Positions 43,930 to 54,120 of a DNA stretch of 64,000 bases are shown here, piece by piece. The translations under genes and the position numbers were made by a program. Source of the stretch: Photobacterium ganghwense. Its GTDB lineage: Bacteria > Pseudomonadota > Gammaproteobacteria > Enterobacterales > Vibrionaceae. Each line of letters begins with the position of its first letter. The first letter of the stretch is position 1. Location: NCBI RefSeq assembly GCF_003025595.1, contig NZ_PYMI01000003.1, forward strand, positions 558,001 through 622,000, written 5' to 3'. The notes beneath the pieces are model-generated. The model was not told the origin of the DNA. It made no database searches and was given only the letters and a program-made list of their open reading frames with translations.

Positions 43930-46773
43930 TTAGCTAGCTGCCTCATCGACCAGATACAGGATAGACTGGTAAGGGATGCCGCTATGGTGCGACAAGCCAA
44001 TTTCACAGGTGCGGCTGTTGCTGAATCCGCGGCTACAGTGTTCAGGCACCTGCTTTTTCAGCGGGCTGACAGCAGCCTGATTCAGTTCCGGCGTAGTGAA
44101 GCCCTTGTCACCAGCCCAGCCACAACACTGAATGTGCTCTGGCAGAACCACATCAGTGGCACATGATTGGGCAAGTTTCAGCATCTGGTTTTCCAGACCC
44201 ATACGCCGGGAGCTACAGGTTACGTGCAGCATTACGGTCTCTTGCACCGGGGTCAGCGTCAGGTGTGGCAGCAGGAACTCCGCGGTAAATCCTGCGGGTT
44301 CGTATACGTTCAAAGGGCGAGTAAAGTTTTCAATACTCCGCTTAGCGCATGGGCTGGTGTCCATCAGCACTGGTAACTCACCTTGTTCACTGGTATCCCA
44401 GATCACTTGCTCAAGGGCGGTCACTTTCTGTGTTGCCAGCTCATTCATCCCTTTGCTGTCATACGGCATGCCGCAGCATTGCTCACTGATGGATTTCGGG
44501 ATAATTACTTCGTAACCAGCCTTGCGCAGCACGGAGAGTGTGACCTCGGTGAGTGGGCGCTGATCTTGAGCATCTTGCTGTTGCCCCATGGTTCGGGTGG
44601 CGCAAGAGGGCACGTACACCACTTTTTTCGTGGTATTTCCGGTGTGCTTGTGAGTCTTCGCGGCTTCCGTTTCAAAGGGGTGGCGGTTTGCTGTTGGCAT
44701 TTCCGGAATCCATTGTGGGGTACTGCCGCCAGTCAGTTTGCGTAATCCGTTGGTCATGCCACTGACGGCGCCTTCACCAAACACTTTCTGCGCAACCTGA
44801 TTGGCCTTCAGACCTGCTGTCACCATTTTGGTTGTTGCTGAGAAATGGTCGGCCGTCCAGCGGGCAATTGGCGTAAAGCGCTGGTATTTTTCAATGCGCA
44901 GCTTTTTCACCAGATCGCCTGTGTTAATACCCACCGGACAACGTTCGGCACACAGGCCGGTGGCGGCACAGGTGTCCAAGCCCTGATATTCAAACACTTT
45001 GCGCAGTTCATCGACTGGCGGCTTGCGGCCATTACCCGCCAGATATTTACGCTCACGGTGCTGCAGCTCGCGGTATAAGACAATACGCTGGCGAGGAGAC
45101 AAGGTCAGAGTCCGCGACGGGCAAACCGGCTCACAGAATCCACACTCAATACAGCGGTCGACCAACTCATCGGCAGCCGGCATGGGTTTGAGGTTGCTGA
45201 TGTGTGCGTGTTTATCTTCATTGATGATCACGCCAGGGTTGAGCAAGCCTTGCGGGTCGAACAGCGATTTAATCTGTTTCATCAGCGCGTAGCCGTCTTT
45301 GCCCCATTCCAGCTCAACATAAGGTGCCATGTTGCGACCGGTACCGTGCTCTGCTTTCAGGGAACCCTGATACTTAACCGCGACTAACTCTGCCACCGCG
45401 TCCATGAACTGACCGTAACGTTCAACTTCAGACTGGCGCTCAAAGCCCTGAGTGAAAACAAAGTGCAGGTTGCCTTCCAGCGCATGGCCAAAAATGATGG
45501 CTTCATTGTACTGGAACTGATCAAATAGCTGTTGCAGCTCGCGGACACCGTTTGCCAGATGATCAACCGGAAAAGCCACATCTTCGATGATGACGGTCGT
45601 TCCGGTTTCACGCACGGCACCAACGGCCGGGAACATGCCTTTACGAATAGCCCACAGGGTGGCTACGGTGGCGGCATCGGTAGTAAAGGCGGTGGAATGG
45701 ATAATCGTAAAATCCGCCAGTGAAGCCATAATTGTCTGGCATTGCTCATCCAGCGAATGCTGACAACCGGCGCGAGATTCAACCAGCAGGGCTGCGGCTT
45801 CGAGATCCAGCTCGCGGATGTAGTCCGGCATTCCCGGTTTATCCGCTACGGAGCGCAACGCGCGGCCATCCATCATTTCGACGGCAGAAACCGGTGTTTT
45901 CGCCAGCACCGACACCGCCTGGCTGGCGGCTTCAATGTTGTCGAATACCAACAGGGCAGACGCTTTATGCGGATGCTCAATCACAGTGTTGTAGGTAATG
46001 TCAGCGATAAAGCCCAACGTTCCCTCAGAGCCGATCATCAGGTGCTCAATGACTTCGATCGGATCAGAATAATCCACCAGTGCATTCAGGGCGTAACCTG
46101 TGGTGTTTTTCAGGCGGTATTTATGGCGGATTCGCTCGGCCAGTTCGGGATTGTTACGGGTTGCATCCACCAGCTTCTCAACGCCCTCAATGATATCCGG
46201 TCGCTGTTGTCTGAAGGCCTGAATACTGTCTTCGCTGGCCGTATCCAGGATGGTGCCGTCGGTGAATACAATCTTCATGCTGTCGACAGTTTTGTATGAG
46301 TTCTGCGCCGTACCACAGCACATGCCGCTGGCGTTGTTCGCGGCAATACCACCGATTTTACAGGTGTTGATGGATGCCGGATCCGGACCGATTTTCCGCT
46401 GAAACGGAGCCAGGTAGCGGTTGGCATCCGCGCCGATAACGCCCGGTTGCAGGCGAATTTTCTCGCCGTCAGCCAGAATGTCGTGGCCGCGCCAGTCATC
46501 GGTCAGGGTGATCAGCACCGAGTCAGAGACGGCCTGACCGGAAAGGCTGGTTCCTGCCGCGCGGAAGGTAAACGGGATGTCATGCTCGCGACAGGCCTTG
46601 ATGGTAAAAATGACTTCGTCCAGGTTTTTCAACCGGACGACAATTTGCGGAATCAAGCGATAAAAACTGGCATCCGTACCGTAGGCCAGCCGTTTGGCTT
46701 CTTCGGTAACGATGCGTTCGCGTTCGATGAATGTGGAGAGTTGGGCTTCCAATAATGCGTAATTTTTGCTCAT
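43930..46773 (-). CDS. FAD/Fe-S D-lactate dehydrogenase (Dld-II type)
   Basis: A 947-residue respiratory oxidase, predicted to turn D-lactate into pyruvate. The N-terminal FAD_binding_4 domain has RAAGTSLSGQAVSD (about 70-85), and the FAD-oxidase C domain follows (to about 530). Then come two 4Fe-4S motifs (CIECGFCEPVCP near 540; CAATGLCAERCPVGIN near 600) and a CCG-type cysteine-rich C-terminus (EQCCGMPYDSKG, CCGWAGDKGF). This fusion matches the Dld-II enzymes of Shewanella and vibrios. GAGGAA lies 5 nt upstream. It follows lldP on the same strand (172-nt gap), which supports lactate as substrate. Confidence 0.88.
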   Translation of the reverse strand: MSKNYALLEAQLSTFIERERIVTEEAKRLAYGTDASFYRLIPQIVVRLKNLDEVIFTIKACREHDIPFTFRAAGTSLSGQAVSDSVLITLTDDWRGHDILADGEKIRLQPGVIGADANRYLAPFQRKIGPDPASINTCKIGGIAANNASGMCCGTAQNSYKTVDSMKIVFTDGTILDTASEDSIQAFRQQRPDIIEGVEKLVDATRNNPELAERIRHKYRLKNTTGYALNALVDYSDPIEVIEHLMIGSEGTLGFIADITYNTVIEHPHKASALLVFDNIEAASQAVSVLAKTPVSAVEMMDGRALRSVADKPGMPDYIRELDLEAAALLVESRAGCQHSLDEQCQTIMASLADFTIIHSTAFTTDAATVATLWAIRKGMFPAVGAVRETGTTVIIEDVAFPVDHLANGVRELQQLFDQFQYNEAIIFGHALEGNLHFVFTQGFERQSEVERYGQFMDAVAELVAVKYQGSLKAEHGTGRNMAPYVELEWGKDGYALMKQIKSLFDPQGLLNPGVIINEDKHAHISNLKPMPAADELVDRCIECGFCEPVCPSRTLTLSPRQRIVLYRELQHRERKYLAGNGRKPPVDELRKVFEYQGLDTCAATGLCAERCPVGINTGDLVKKLRIEKYQRFTPIARWTADHFSATTKMVTAGLKANQVAQKVFGEGAVSGMTNGLRKLTGGSTPQWIPEMPTANRHPFETEAAKTHKHTGNTTKKVVYVPSCATRTMGQQQDAQDQRPLTEVTLSVLRKAGYEVIIPKSISEQCCGMPYDSKGMNELATQKVTALEQVIWDTSEQGELPVLMDTSPCAKRSIENFTRPLNVYEPAGFTAEFLLPHLTLTPVQETVMLHVTCSSRRMGLENQMLKLAQSCATDVVLPEHIQCCGWAGDKGFTTPELNQAAVSPLKKQVPEHCSRGFSNSRTCEIGLSHHSGIPYQSILYLVDEAAS

Positions 46774-46908
46774 GGTATTTCCTCAATCAGCGCTCATCGG
46801 CAAGAATGAGACACTGTTGAATAATCACATTTTATTATCATACGATTCGCAATCCGTCTCTTCATTGTTATTGTTTCAGATTGCGATACGGGGCACCTCA
46901 ATGGCTCA

Positions 46909-46932
46909 GGGCCAGCTTAGATTGCCGGCCCT
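46909..46932 (-). other. Hairpin between lldP and the dehydrogenase gene
   Basis: The imperfect stem GGGCCAGC/GCCGGCCC lies just after the lldP stop on the minus strand. There is no U-tract, so it may stabilise mRNA ends or lower downstream expression rather than terminate. Confidence 0.35.
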
Positions 46933-46945
46933 TCGCGTAGAGGCG

Positions 46946-48634
46946 TTATTTCATCAGGGCATCGGTTAATTGCATGCCGTAGATGATGGTGAGGCCGATG
47001 ACGCCCGTCACCACGAGGTAGTAAAACGTTGGGATAACGGTTTTACGTAAGGTGGCACCTTCGCGACCCAGCAGACCCACTGTGGCAGAGGCGGCAACAA
47101 CGTTGTGAATCGCAATCATGTTACCGGCGGCCGCCCCGACAGCCTGAAGGGCCACAATACCGGCACTTGATACCGTCAGCGCCTGCGCGACTTCAAACTG
47201 GAACTGGCTGAACATCATGTTGGACACTGTGTTCGAACCCGCAATGAACGCACCCAGCGCACCGATGGTGGCACTCAGTGCCGGGAAAAAGTCGCCAACC
47301 ATGTTGGAGGCAAAGTGCGCGGTTGTGACCGGCATACTTGCCAGATCCGCTGCATTGACCCCGGAGTTGATGAAAATACGTACCATTGGTATGGTGAAAA
47401 TCAGCACGAAGCCGGCACCAATCAGGGTCTTGCTTGACTCACCGAACGCTTCGCCCAGCGGTTTGACCTGACGGGATTGTACCAGTGCGGCAACGATAGC
47501 GACGAACACCAGAATGCCCCCCGGCAGGTACAGTGGCTGAATCGCAGCGCTTACCCCGGTTTCACCCAGAATGTTGTTGAAAGACAGGCTGATACCTTGT
47601 AGCACGGCTTTGAACTCAGTACTGACGCGGCTGGCAACCAGTACCACAGCCAGCAGCACATACGGTGCCCAGGCCATAGTCAGGCTCATCGGCGTTTTGG
47701 TCTCTTTCAGCTCAACCTTCAGTGATCCCAACCATTCAGCAGGCCACTTGTCTTCTGATTCAAAGTCCCACTGACTTTTTGGAACCAGAAAGCCTTTCTT
47801 CGCTGCAGTGACTACAATCGCCAGACCAATTAATCCCCCAATCAGAGACGGAAACTCAGGGCCAAGCAGCATACCGGTCAGGGCATAAGGCACGGTAAAG
47901 GCGACTCCGGCAAACAACGCGAACGGCAGAATATCCAGTCCTTCTGTCCAGCTTTTGTTTTTACCGAAAAAGCGGGTCAGCATCATCGCCATGAGTACCG
48001 GCATCAGCGTACCGACAGTGGCGTGAATCAGAGCAACGTTAGTGGTGATTTGCTGCAGGTAGATATCCCAGCTGGCACCGTTTTGCGCCAGCGTCTCTCC
48101 GATATTGTGTGTATCCAGGCCCTTGCTCACACCCACCAGAATCGGGGTGCCCACGGCACCGAATGACACTGGGGTAGACTGGATCATCATGCCCATCAGG
48201 ACCGCTGCCAATGCCGGAAAACCGATTGCAACCAGAAGGGGGGCGGCAATAGCAGCAGGCGTACCAAATCCGGATGCACCTTCAATGAATGAGCCGAAAC
48301 ACCAGGCAATGATAATGGCCTGAATGCGGCGGTCACTGGAAATGTCGGTAAACCCGTTGCGAATCGTGGTGATAGCTCCGGTGTGTTTGAGTGTGTTCAG
48401 CAGGAAAATCGCGCCGAAGACGATCCACAGAACAGACACGGTAATGGTCAGTCCCTGAAGGGAGGAAGCCAATACGCGGTTCAGGGACATGTCCCAGCAG
48501 AACAGTGCGATGACAACGGTCATCAGGAAAGCCACTGGCATGGCTTTCTTGGCTGGCCAGTTCAGGCCAACCAGTAACACCGCCGCAACGGCGATGGGTG
48601 AAAAGGCGATTAAAGCGAGTAGGGTATCATTCAT
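46946..48634 (-). CDS. lldP: L-lactate permease (LctP family)
   Basis: Proton-coupled uptake of lactate (both isomers, and glycolate, in E. coli). It has 562 residues with about 13 hydrophobic segments. Family marks are [33 protein letters not shown] (about 113-145) and [18 protein letters not shown] (about 460-480). It is the first gene of the lactate unit, with the dehydrogenase downstream. A LysR gene is divergent from its start and is the likely regulator. Confidence 0.95.
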   Translation of the reverse strand: MNDTLLALIAFSPIAVAAVLLVGLNWPAKKAMPVAFLMTVVIALFCWDMSLNRVLASSLQGLTITVSVLWIVFGAIFLLNTLKHTGAITTIRNGFTDISSDRRIQAIIIAWCFGSFIEGASGFGTPAAIAAPLLVAIGFPALAAVLMGMMIQSTPVSFGAVGTPILVGVSKGLDTHNIGETLAQNGASWDIYLQQITTNVALIHATVGTLMPVLMAMMLTRFFGKNKSWTEGLDILPFALFAGVAFTVPYALTGMLLGPEFPSLIGGLIGLAIVVTAAKKGFLVPKSQWDFESEDKWPAEWLGSLKVELKETKTPMSLTMAWAPYVLLAVVLVASRVSTEFKAVLQGISLSFNNILGETGVSAAIQPLYLPGGILVFVAIVAALVQSRQVKPLGEAFGESSKTLIGAGFVLIFTIPMVRIFINSGVNAADLASMPVTTAHFASNMVGDFFPALSATIGALGAFIAGSNTVSNMMFSQFQFEVAQALTVSSAGIVALQAVGAAAGNMIAIHNVVAASATVGLLGREGATLRKTVIPTFYYLVVTGVIGLTIIYGMQLTDALMK

Positions 48635-48787
48635 GCTCTCTAATCCTTCGGATTGTTGTTTTTTTGCACGTAGTCAGTGGTTGTTATGCTTATTTTCATA
48701 ATTGTTAACCGGCTGTGACATTAAATCTTTCCTTTTATTTGATATAGGGAAATAATGAAAAAGATTTCTTCCAAAAATGGATAAATG

Positions 48788-49696
48788 ATGGCTAAGACAG
48801 ACGACCTGATCCTGTTTGCCCAGGTAGTGGAACATGGGTCCTTCAGCAAAGTGGCAGAGTTAAATTCCCTTACAAATTCAGTGGTTAGCAAGCGAATCGC
48901 CCGGCTTGAGGAAGATCTCGGGGTACAACTGCTGTTTCGGACCACCCGTAAACTCACGGTCAGCGAGGCCGGGAAGGTACTGTATCAGGGTGCGAAAAAT
49001 GTGAAGCAAGCCACGATGGAAGCGCTCGATGCCGTGAGCGGATATGGCGAAAAAGTCAGCGGTCATGTCAAGATGTCTGTACCCACGATCTCCGGCGACC
49101 TAGTTCTGGCAGATGCAGTGGCGGAATTTTGTACATTACATCCCGGAATTACCGTCGATATGTCGCTGGATAATCGCTTTGTCGATCTGATTGAAGATGG
49201 TTTCGATCTGGTGATCCGGACCGGGTATCTTGAAGACTCGAGCCTGATCGCTCGCCACCTGCTTGACTCCCAATGGGTAATTTGTGCCGCGCCATCTTAT
49301 GTTACCCGGAATGGTCGTCCGGAGCGGCCGCAGGATCTCATCCGGCATAACTGCTTACAGTATGCTTACCAGATGACAGGCGCATCGGAGTGGGAATTCA
49401 TTGGTGAACAGGGTAACTATATGCTCCATGTCAGCGGCAGTTTCTCAACGGATAATGCCGGTGCATTACGAAAAGCCGCTCTGGGAGGGTACGGGATCGC
49501 GTATGTGCCGCGTTGCCTGGTCTACCACGACATCATGGGCGGGCAGCTGATTGACCTGTTTCCCGAACAGGTGGGCAAGCGGCTGGGTATTTACGCTGTC
49601 TATCCGTATACCCGCCAGCCGTCGCAGAAGATTAAGTTGCTGATCGAACACATCAGAAAGCGTTACATGGAAATCAGCCACTACTTCTGCCACTAA
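48788..49696 (+). CDS. LysR-family regulator, probable lactate control
   Basis: A 302-residue regulator. The helix-turn-helix is at about residues 18-46 (SFSKVAELNSLTNSVVSKRIARLEEDLG) and the effector domain follows the usual fold (DGFDLVIRTGYLEDSSLIARHLLD). Two ATGs are adjacent (48785, 48788). It lies back to back with lldP, so control of lactate use is inferred from position. E. coli uses a GntR-type regulator (LldR) for this, so a LysR here would be a different solution. A 12-bp hairpin follows. Confidence 0.85.
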   Translation: MAKTDDLILFAQVVEHGSFSKVAELNSLTNSVVSKRIARLEEDLGVQLLFRTTRKLTVSEAGKVLYQGAKNVKQATMEALDAVSGYGEKVSGHVKMSVPTISGDLVLADAVAEFCTLHPGITVDMSLDNRFVDLIEDGFDLVIRTGYLEDSSLIARHLLDSQWVICAAPSYVTRNGRPERPQDLIRHNCLQYAYQMTGASEWEFIGEQGNYMLHVSGSFSTDNAGALRKAALGGYGIAYVPRCLVYHDIMGGQLIDLFPEQVGKRLGIYAVYPYTRQPSQKIKLLIEHIRKRYMEISHYFCH

Positions 49697-49717
49697 ATAC
49701 ATGTCGAGAGACTTGCT

Positions 49718-49752
49718 CTGCCAACGGCTGATATTAGTCGTTGGCAGGCTAT
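49718..49752 (+). terminator. Hairpin after the LysR gene
   Basis: A 12-bp stem CTGCCAACGGCT/AGTCGTTGGCAG (one G-U pair) with a 6-nt loop, followed by GCTATTTAT; the U-tract is weak. Confidence 0.55.
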
Positions 49753-49869
49753 TTATCGCCAGTGGACGGGGCGAGCTGCATTCACGATTGCCAACACTCT
49801 ATTGCCAATACTTAAGACAAAACCGCTGTGAAGTGGTGTGCTGGATCGCTGGTGGGGTTGAGGGGCGTT

Positions 49870-50235
49870 TTATTCCGGAAAGAGAATCTGAATATAATCG
49901 GAGGCCAGATTATCGGAATCGTAGTCCTCAAAGCAGGTGCGCTGCTCAGAATCGCAGTACACACTATTACTGAAGGTGTAGCGGGCAGCGTCAAATTTCT
50001 CTGTTCCGGCCTGATTGATTTTTTCCATCAGTTTTGTTTCAGCGTCCTGACCCAGAAACTCTTTAGTAAACCCCATCGAAATACCATACTGATCCACACA
50101 AAAACCTGAAACTTTGTCGCAAATGACGCCCTTGTCCGGCGAATAAACACTACCGCCAAGTTCCGGTGTTGCCTGCACCCAGCCAAAACCCACAAACAAT
50201 GCAATCTGAAGAAGGAGAAGAGGAAGAATCTTCAT
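49870..50235 (-). CDS. Secreted YcgJ / Fels-1 prophage-like protein
   Basis: A 121-residue exported protein. From the ATG at 50235 a signal peptide is clear (MKILPLLLLQIALFVGFGWVQA). The mature part has paired cysteines in GVICDKVSGFCVDQYGISMGFTKEFLG and NSVYCDSEQRTCFEDY, the pattern of the small periplasmic YcgJ/Fels-1 family (function unknown). Two disulfides are likely. No prophage genes surround it. A start 13 codons earlier would bury the signal peptide and is rejected. Confidence 0.7.
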   Translation of the reverse strand: MKILPLLLLQIALFVGFGWVQATPELGGSVYSPDKGVICDKVSGFCVDQYGISMGFTKEFLGQDAETKLMEKINQAGTEKFDAARYTFSNSVYCDSEQRTCFEDYDSDNLASDYIQILFPE

Positions 50236-50374
50236 AGTGGACTCACCTGATATCAAAGCTAATCGGTTCATCAAAAAGCTTACAAAAAATATGACGAAAC
50301 AATGTATGAGATCAGAGAATTAAGAACCTTGATTCAGATTATACTTTTAGCACACAGCCATCAGTAAGAAGTGG

Positions 50375-50782
50375 ATGAATGCAATGAATGAAATTATGAA
50401 CTGGTATCTTTATGTGCTTAAGAAGTATGCGGTTTTTAAAGGACGAGCACGACGTAAAGAGTATTGGTATTTCTTCCTGGTCAATATCGTGATCAGTGTG
50501 GTGCTGTCCTGGGTGGATACCCGGTTAGGTACTCCAGGCTCGGCAGAAGGAGCCGGGTTACTTGGTTCTGTCTATTCTCTGGCTGTTTTACTGCCTTCAA
50601 TTGCTGTTGGTGTGCGTCGTTTGCATGACATTGATAAAAGTGGCTGGTGGATGTTGATTGGTCTGGTGCCGGTGATCGGTTTTCTGGTTCTGCTGTATTT
50701 CTTTGTTCAGGACAGCCAGGCGGACAGCAACGAATTTGGTCCCAATCCGAAGAAAAGTCGGGAAGGGCACATGCATCTCTGA
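50375..50782 (+). CDS. DUF805 inner-membrane protein
   Basis: A 135-residue protein with about four hydrophobic segments and the DUF805 pattern: WYLYVLKKYAVFKGRARRKEYWYFFL at the start, then GVRRLHDIDKSGWWMLIGLVPVIG and a closing QADSNEFGPNPK. These are the YhaH/YhaI-type membrane proteins of unknown function. The ATG is the first of several close ones (50375, 50384). It is a single gene followed by a strong terminator. Confidence 0.88.
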   Translation: MNAMNEIMNWYLYVLKKYAVFKGRARRKEYWYFFLVNIVISVVLSWVDTRLGTPGSAEGAGLLGSVYSLAVLLPSIAVGVRRLHDIDKSGWWMLIGLVPVIGFLVLLYFFVQDSQADSNEFGPNPKKSREGHMHL

Positions 50783-50801
50783 ATCACAGATTAAACGTAT
50801 C

Positions 50802-50828
50802 TGGCCCGGCTGATGCCGGGCTTTTTTA
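50802..50828 (+). terminator. Terminator of the DUF805 gene
   Basis: A 7-bp GC stem GCCCGGC/GCCGGGC with a TGAT tetraloop and TTTTTTA. Confidence 0.9.
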
Positions 50829-51095
50829 TGCCACTTTTGTCTTATTTGTAAGAATACGATGCGAAATTCAGAACCGTTTCAAGTGTGAAAATCACCTTCA
50901 ACGTTATGAATCAGCATCGTTTTAACTTGCGAGACAGGCGACGAGTCCGCCGTGAAGGCCAGTTTAAGTCATCTACACTTATCCCGTTACTCAGGTGTAT
51001 CTCGCCAGTGAGACATTGTCGTAGTGCTGGTGAGATGCCCCGTCTGTTGGCTAAACATTGTTCCGTGATACCACAGAAGTATGTGGAGTATAACG

Positions 51096-52205
51096 ATGAG
51101 AATGAACAAAATAACGCTCGCACTGACGGCATGCTGCCTCAGTTATGCGAGTCAAGGCTTGGCTTCAGGAAGTGAATACGACAGTGGCGACAATAGTAGT
51201 TATGACAAAAGTAGTTATGAAAAAAGCAGTTACGGAAACGGGGGAGGGCATTCCACGACTTATACTGAATCAATGACGACCACTTACAACGGTAAGACGA
51301 CCACCACCTATTATGAAACCACCTCTGACGGAAGCGACGATTACAGTGATGATGATTCGGCCAAACGGTTAGCTCTGCGTGTGGCCGGTAAAGGTTATAT
51401 GTACGAAAAGGAAGTCCCGGATTACGACGGGGATAAAAAGCCCGATTCTGCTTACTGTTTTGATCTTGAGGTGAAAGAGATCATATCCGGTGACGTAATT
51501 GGTAGTGCCACTGAATGCTGGTCAGAAGTGACCTCAGAAGGTGACGGTTCGAAACTGATTGGTACGACATTCTTGTATCTGTCGGGAGGTCTGGTGGTTA
51601 CTCGGGGGCAAACAACGGTTCAGCCCGTTCTGCAGGAAACGAAGACCTATGACGGGTATACCATCACCCATTTTACCGGGGCGTCTAATGATAAAAACGG
51701 GATCATCAAAACCAGTGGTGATTACGCCTGGCACAAAGGATCGGTGCGTGCATCCTGTTTAGTTGATCGCTCTGAATATTACGAGAGTGTCGGTGATGGC
51801 ATCTATTTTGACTGCCTCTTAGTGCTGGACCTGAAAAAATTCCAGCCTAAGTATCCGTATGACTGGTATCGCCATCATTATTACAAAGATGGTCAGTATC
51901 ATGACAAGTACGATGATAGTTCCGACGATCAGTACGGCGATGACAAGTACAGTGACAAGTACGACGACAGCTCCGATGATCAGTACGGTGATGACAAGTA
52001 CAGCGACAAGTACGATGATAGCTCCGATGATAAATACGGCGATGACAAGTACAGTGATAAGTACGACGACAGTTCCGACGATCAATACGGGGATGACAAG
52101 TACAGCGGCAAGTACGATAACAGCTCAGACGATAGCTCTGGCGGGAAGTATGACAACAAGGGCAAAGGAAAGTCTGACGATAAGTACAAAGGCAGTAAAA
52201 GCTGA
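51096..52205 (+). CDS. Secreted acidic repeat protein
   Basis: A 369-residue exported protein of unrecognised family. GGAG lies 7 nt before the ATG at 51096. A signal peptide (KITLALTACCLSYASQGLA) is followed by a low-complexity Ser/Tyr/Asp/Thr region (about 25-85), a more regular central domain (about 90-255) with three or four cysteines, and a C-terminal tail of four 17-residue repeats of the type KYDDSSDDQYGDDKYSD (about 271-338), then a Ser/Asp/Lys/Gly end. The tail is extremely acidic and Tyr-rich; calcium or surface binding is conceivable but only a guess. Confidence 0.75.
   Translation: MRMNKITLALTACCLSYASQGLASGSEYDSGDNSSYDKSSYEKSSYGNGGGHSTTYTESMTTTYNGKTTTTYYETTSDGSDDYSDDDSAKRLALRVAGKGYMYEKEVPDYDGDKKPDSAYCFDLEVKEIISGDVIGSATECWSEVTSEGDGSKLIGTTFLYLSGGLVVTRGQTTVQPVLQETKTYDGYTITHFTGASNDKNGIIKTSGDYAWHKGSVRASCLVDRSEYYESVGDGIYFDCLLVLDLKKFQPKYPYDWYRHHYYKDGQYHDKYDDSSDDQYGDDKYSDKYDDSSDDQYGDDKYSDKYDDSSDDKYGDDKYSDKYDDSSDDQYGDDKYSGKYDNSSDDSSGGKYDNKGKGKSDDKYKGSKS
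51906..52109 (+). repeat. Four 51-bp tandem repeats inside the acidic protein gene
   Basis: Units start at 51906, 51957, 52008 and 52059. Each encodes 17 residues in frame, with mostly synonymous differences (Q or K at position 9 is the main coding change). Silent divergence with amino-acid conservation suggests selection on the protein repeat. Confidence 0.95.
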
Positions 52206-52227
52206 TACCAATACCATTAATAATGGC

Positions 52228-52261
52228 AAAAAGGCCTGATGCATATGCATCAGGCCTTTTT
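52228..52261. terminator. Long palindromic bidirectional terminator
   Basis: A perfect inverted repeat of about 17 bp per arm (AAAAAGGCCTGATGCAT and complement) with A- and T-runs at its ends. It serves the repeat-protein gene and possibly the convergent reductase gene. Confidence 0.85.
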
Positions 52262-52354
52262 ATTCTTCCCCGTCACTTAACCTAAACTGCCAACTGCAGT
52301 ATTCGTTGCCATCATGTGGTTAGTAGGGGACGAGGTAGTGGCGGTTCGGGGCAA

Positions 52355-54058
52355 TTATTGCTTGGCCGTTAACCAGGTCCGGTATCCACCAATCAGGTTA
52401 CAGGCTTTATAGCCATTGTTTACCAGTTGACGATACGCAACGTTTCCTCGCAGACCCACCTGACAGTAAATCACGATTTCTTTGTCTTTTGGCAGCTCGT
52501 CCATACGCTGACGTAACTGATCAACCGGGATATTGATGGCACCATCGATATAGCCGACATTGCTTAGCTCACCCGGATTACGAACGTCCAGCAGAATCTG
52601 ATCATCACTGAGCTGATCGATCGCGTCGTAATGAATCGGCGTCGCGTCACCTTTGAGGATATTGGTCGCGACAAATGCCGCTTGGTTGATCACGTCTTTC
52701 GCACTGCCGTATGGCGGAGCATAGGTTAACTCCAGGTGCTGCAGTTGCTCGACGGTCATACCTGCGCGCTGCGCCACCGCCAGAACATCAATACGCTTGT
52801 CGATACCGTCTTTACCGACCGCCTGAGCGCCCAGAATTTTGCCGCTGTGCGGGTCAAACAACAGCTTCAGTGAAACCACTTCTGCGCCGGGGTAGTAGCT
52901 GGCATGGCTGGCGGTATGGACATATGCCTTTTCATAGGCCAGCCCTTCACGCTGAAGCTGCTTCTCGTTTTTACCAGTTGAGCCGACCGCGATATCAAAC
53001 ACTTTACAAATCGCGGTGCCTTGTGTGCGCTGATAGGTTTCCTGGCGACCAAGCATATTGTCTGCTGCAATGCGTCCCTGACGGTTCGCTGGTCCCGCTA
53101 AAGGAACCAGGGTTGGCTTGCCGGTGACAAAATCGGTTTCTTCTACCGCATCGCCCACAGCGTAAATCGCAGGGTCACTGGTTTGCATGTATTCGTTGGT
53201 GTAAATACCGCCGGTGCTGCCAATCTGCAAACCGGCATCCTGTGCCAGCTTGATGTCCGGGCGGACACCAATTGCCATGATCAGAATATCAGTGGTCAGG
53301 GTGTCACCGTTGTTCAGGGTCAGATTCAGCTCTCCTTCAAGGTGCTGATGTTCATCCGTTTCACCGGCATTGCGGTTGGCCACAGAAGTGCTGGGAACAA
53401 ATTCTACGGACTGTAACGCCACGCCTAAACGCAGATCGATGCCTTTGTTGCGGATCTCGTTATGAACAAAACCGGCCATTTCGCGGTCGACCGGGGTCAT
53501 GACCTGATCGGCCATTTCAATCAGGGTGGTTGGAATCCCCAGCTGGTGGAAGGCTTCCATCATTTCCAGACCAATAAACCCGCCGCCGACAACCGTGGCA
53601 TGCTCGGGTTTGTTCATTTGCAGAGTCTGGATGATTTTATCCATATCCGGGATATTACGCAGGGAGTGCGTCAGCGGGTTGTTGATGCCGGGAATTGGCG
53701 GAACGATCGGCCCAGCGCCCGGGCTCAGCAGCAAAAAGTCATAGTTTTCGGTGTATTCCTGACCGTCAATCAGGTTTTTAACCGTGACGGTTTTGTTTTC
53801 CCGATTGATACCGGTGACTTCATTGAATACTCGGACATCCACATTGAAACGTGCCAGGAAACTGTCCGGTGTCTGAAGCAGCAGTTTACTGCGGTCCTGA
53901 ATATCCCCACCGATGTGGTATGGCAAACCACAGTTCGCAAAAGATACAAATTTACCACGTTCGAACATGATGATTTCAGCGTCTTCACTCAGACGCCTTG
54001 CTCGTGCCGCTGCTGATGCGCCTCCCGCGACCCCACCGACAATCAGAATTTTTGTCAT
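52355..54058 (-). CDS. CoA-disulfide reductase with C-terminal rhodanese domain
   Basis: A 567-residue flavoenzyme fusion. The N-terminal FAD/NAD(P)H domains (KILIVGGVAGGASAAARARR; NAD motif VVGGGFIGLEMMEAF near 155) include the single redox cysteine in SFANCGLPYHIGG (about residue 44) typical of CoA-disulfide/persulfide reductases. The C-terminus (about 465-565) is a rhodanese domain with active-site loop CQVGLRG. Such CoADR-Rhd fusions act on CoA-bound or protein persulfides. The start at 54058 has GGAG 6 nt upstream. It is followed upstream by the DUF2892 gene on the same strand, forming a sulfur unit. Confidence 0.9.
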   Translation of the reverse strand: MTKILIVGGVAGGASAAARARRLSEDAEIIMFERGKFVSFANCGLPYHIGGDIQDRSKLLLQTPDSFLARFNVDVRVFNEVTGINRENKTVTVKNLIDGQEYTENYDFLLLSPGAGPIVPPIPGINNPLTHSLRNIPDMDKIIQTLQMNKPEHATVVGGGFIGLEMMEAFHQLGIPTTLIEMADQVMTPVDREMAGFVHNEIRNKGIDLRLGVALQSVEFVPSTSVANRNAGETDEHQHLEGELNLTLNNGDTLTTDILIMAIGVRPDIKLAQDAGLQIGSTGGIYTNEYMQTSDPAIYAVGDAVEETDFVTGKPTLVPLAGPANRQGRIAADNMLGRQETYQRTQGTAICKVFDIAVGSTGKNEKQLQREGLAYEKAYVHTASHASYYPGAEVVSLKLLFDPHSGKILGAQAVGKDGIDKRIDVLAVAQRAGMTVEQLQHLELTYAPPYGSAKDVINQAAFVATNILKGDATPIHYDAIDQLSDDQILLDVRNPGELSNVGYIDGAINIPVDQLRQRMDELPKDKEIVIYCQVGLRGNVAYRQLVNNGYKACNLIGGYRTWLTAKQ

Positions 54059-54120
54059 CATTCGCTCCATTAATACAGAATTGAACAAGCCGGCCTCATG
54101 CCGGCTCGTGTTAAACAGGT

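Noticed and set aside
49870..50235. Prophage gene because of Fels-1 similarity
   Set aside because: The neighbours are ordinary chromosomal genes; the family name comes from one phage-borne member, and the protein is a small secreted one.
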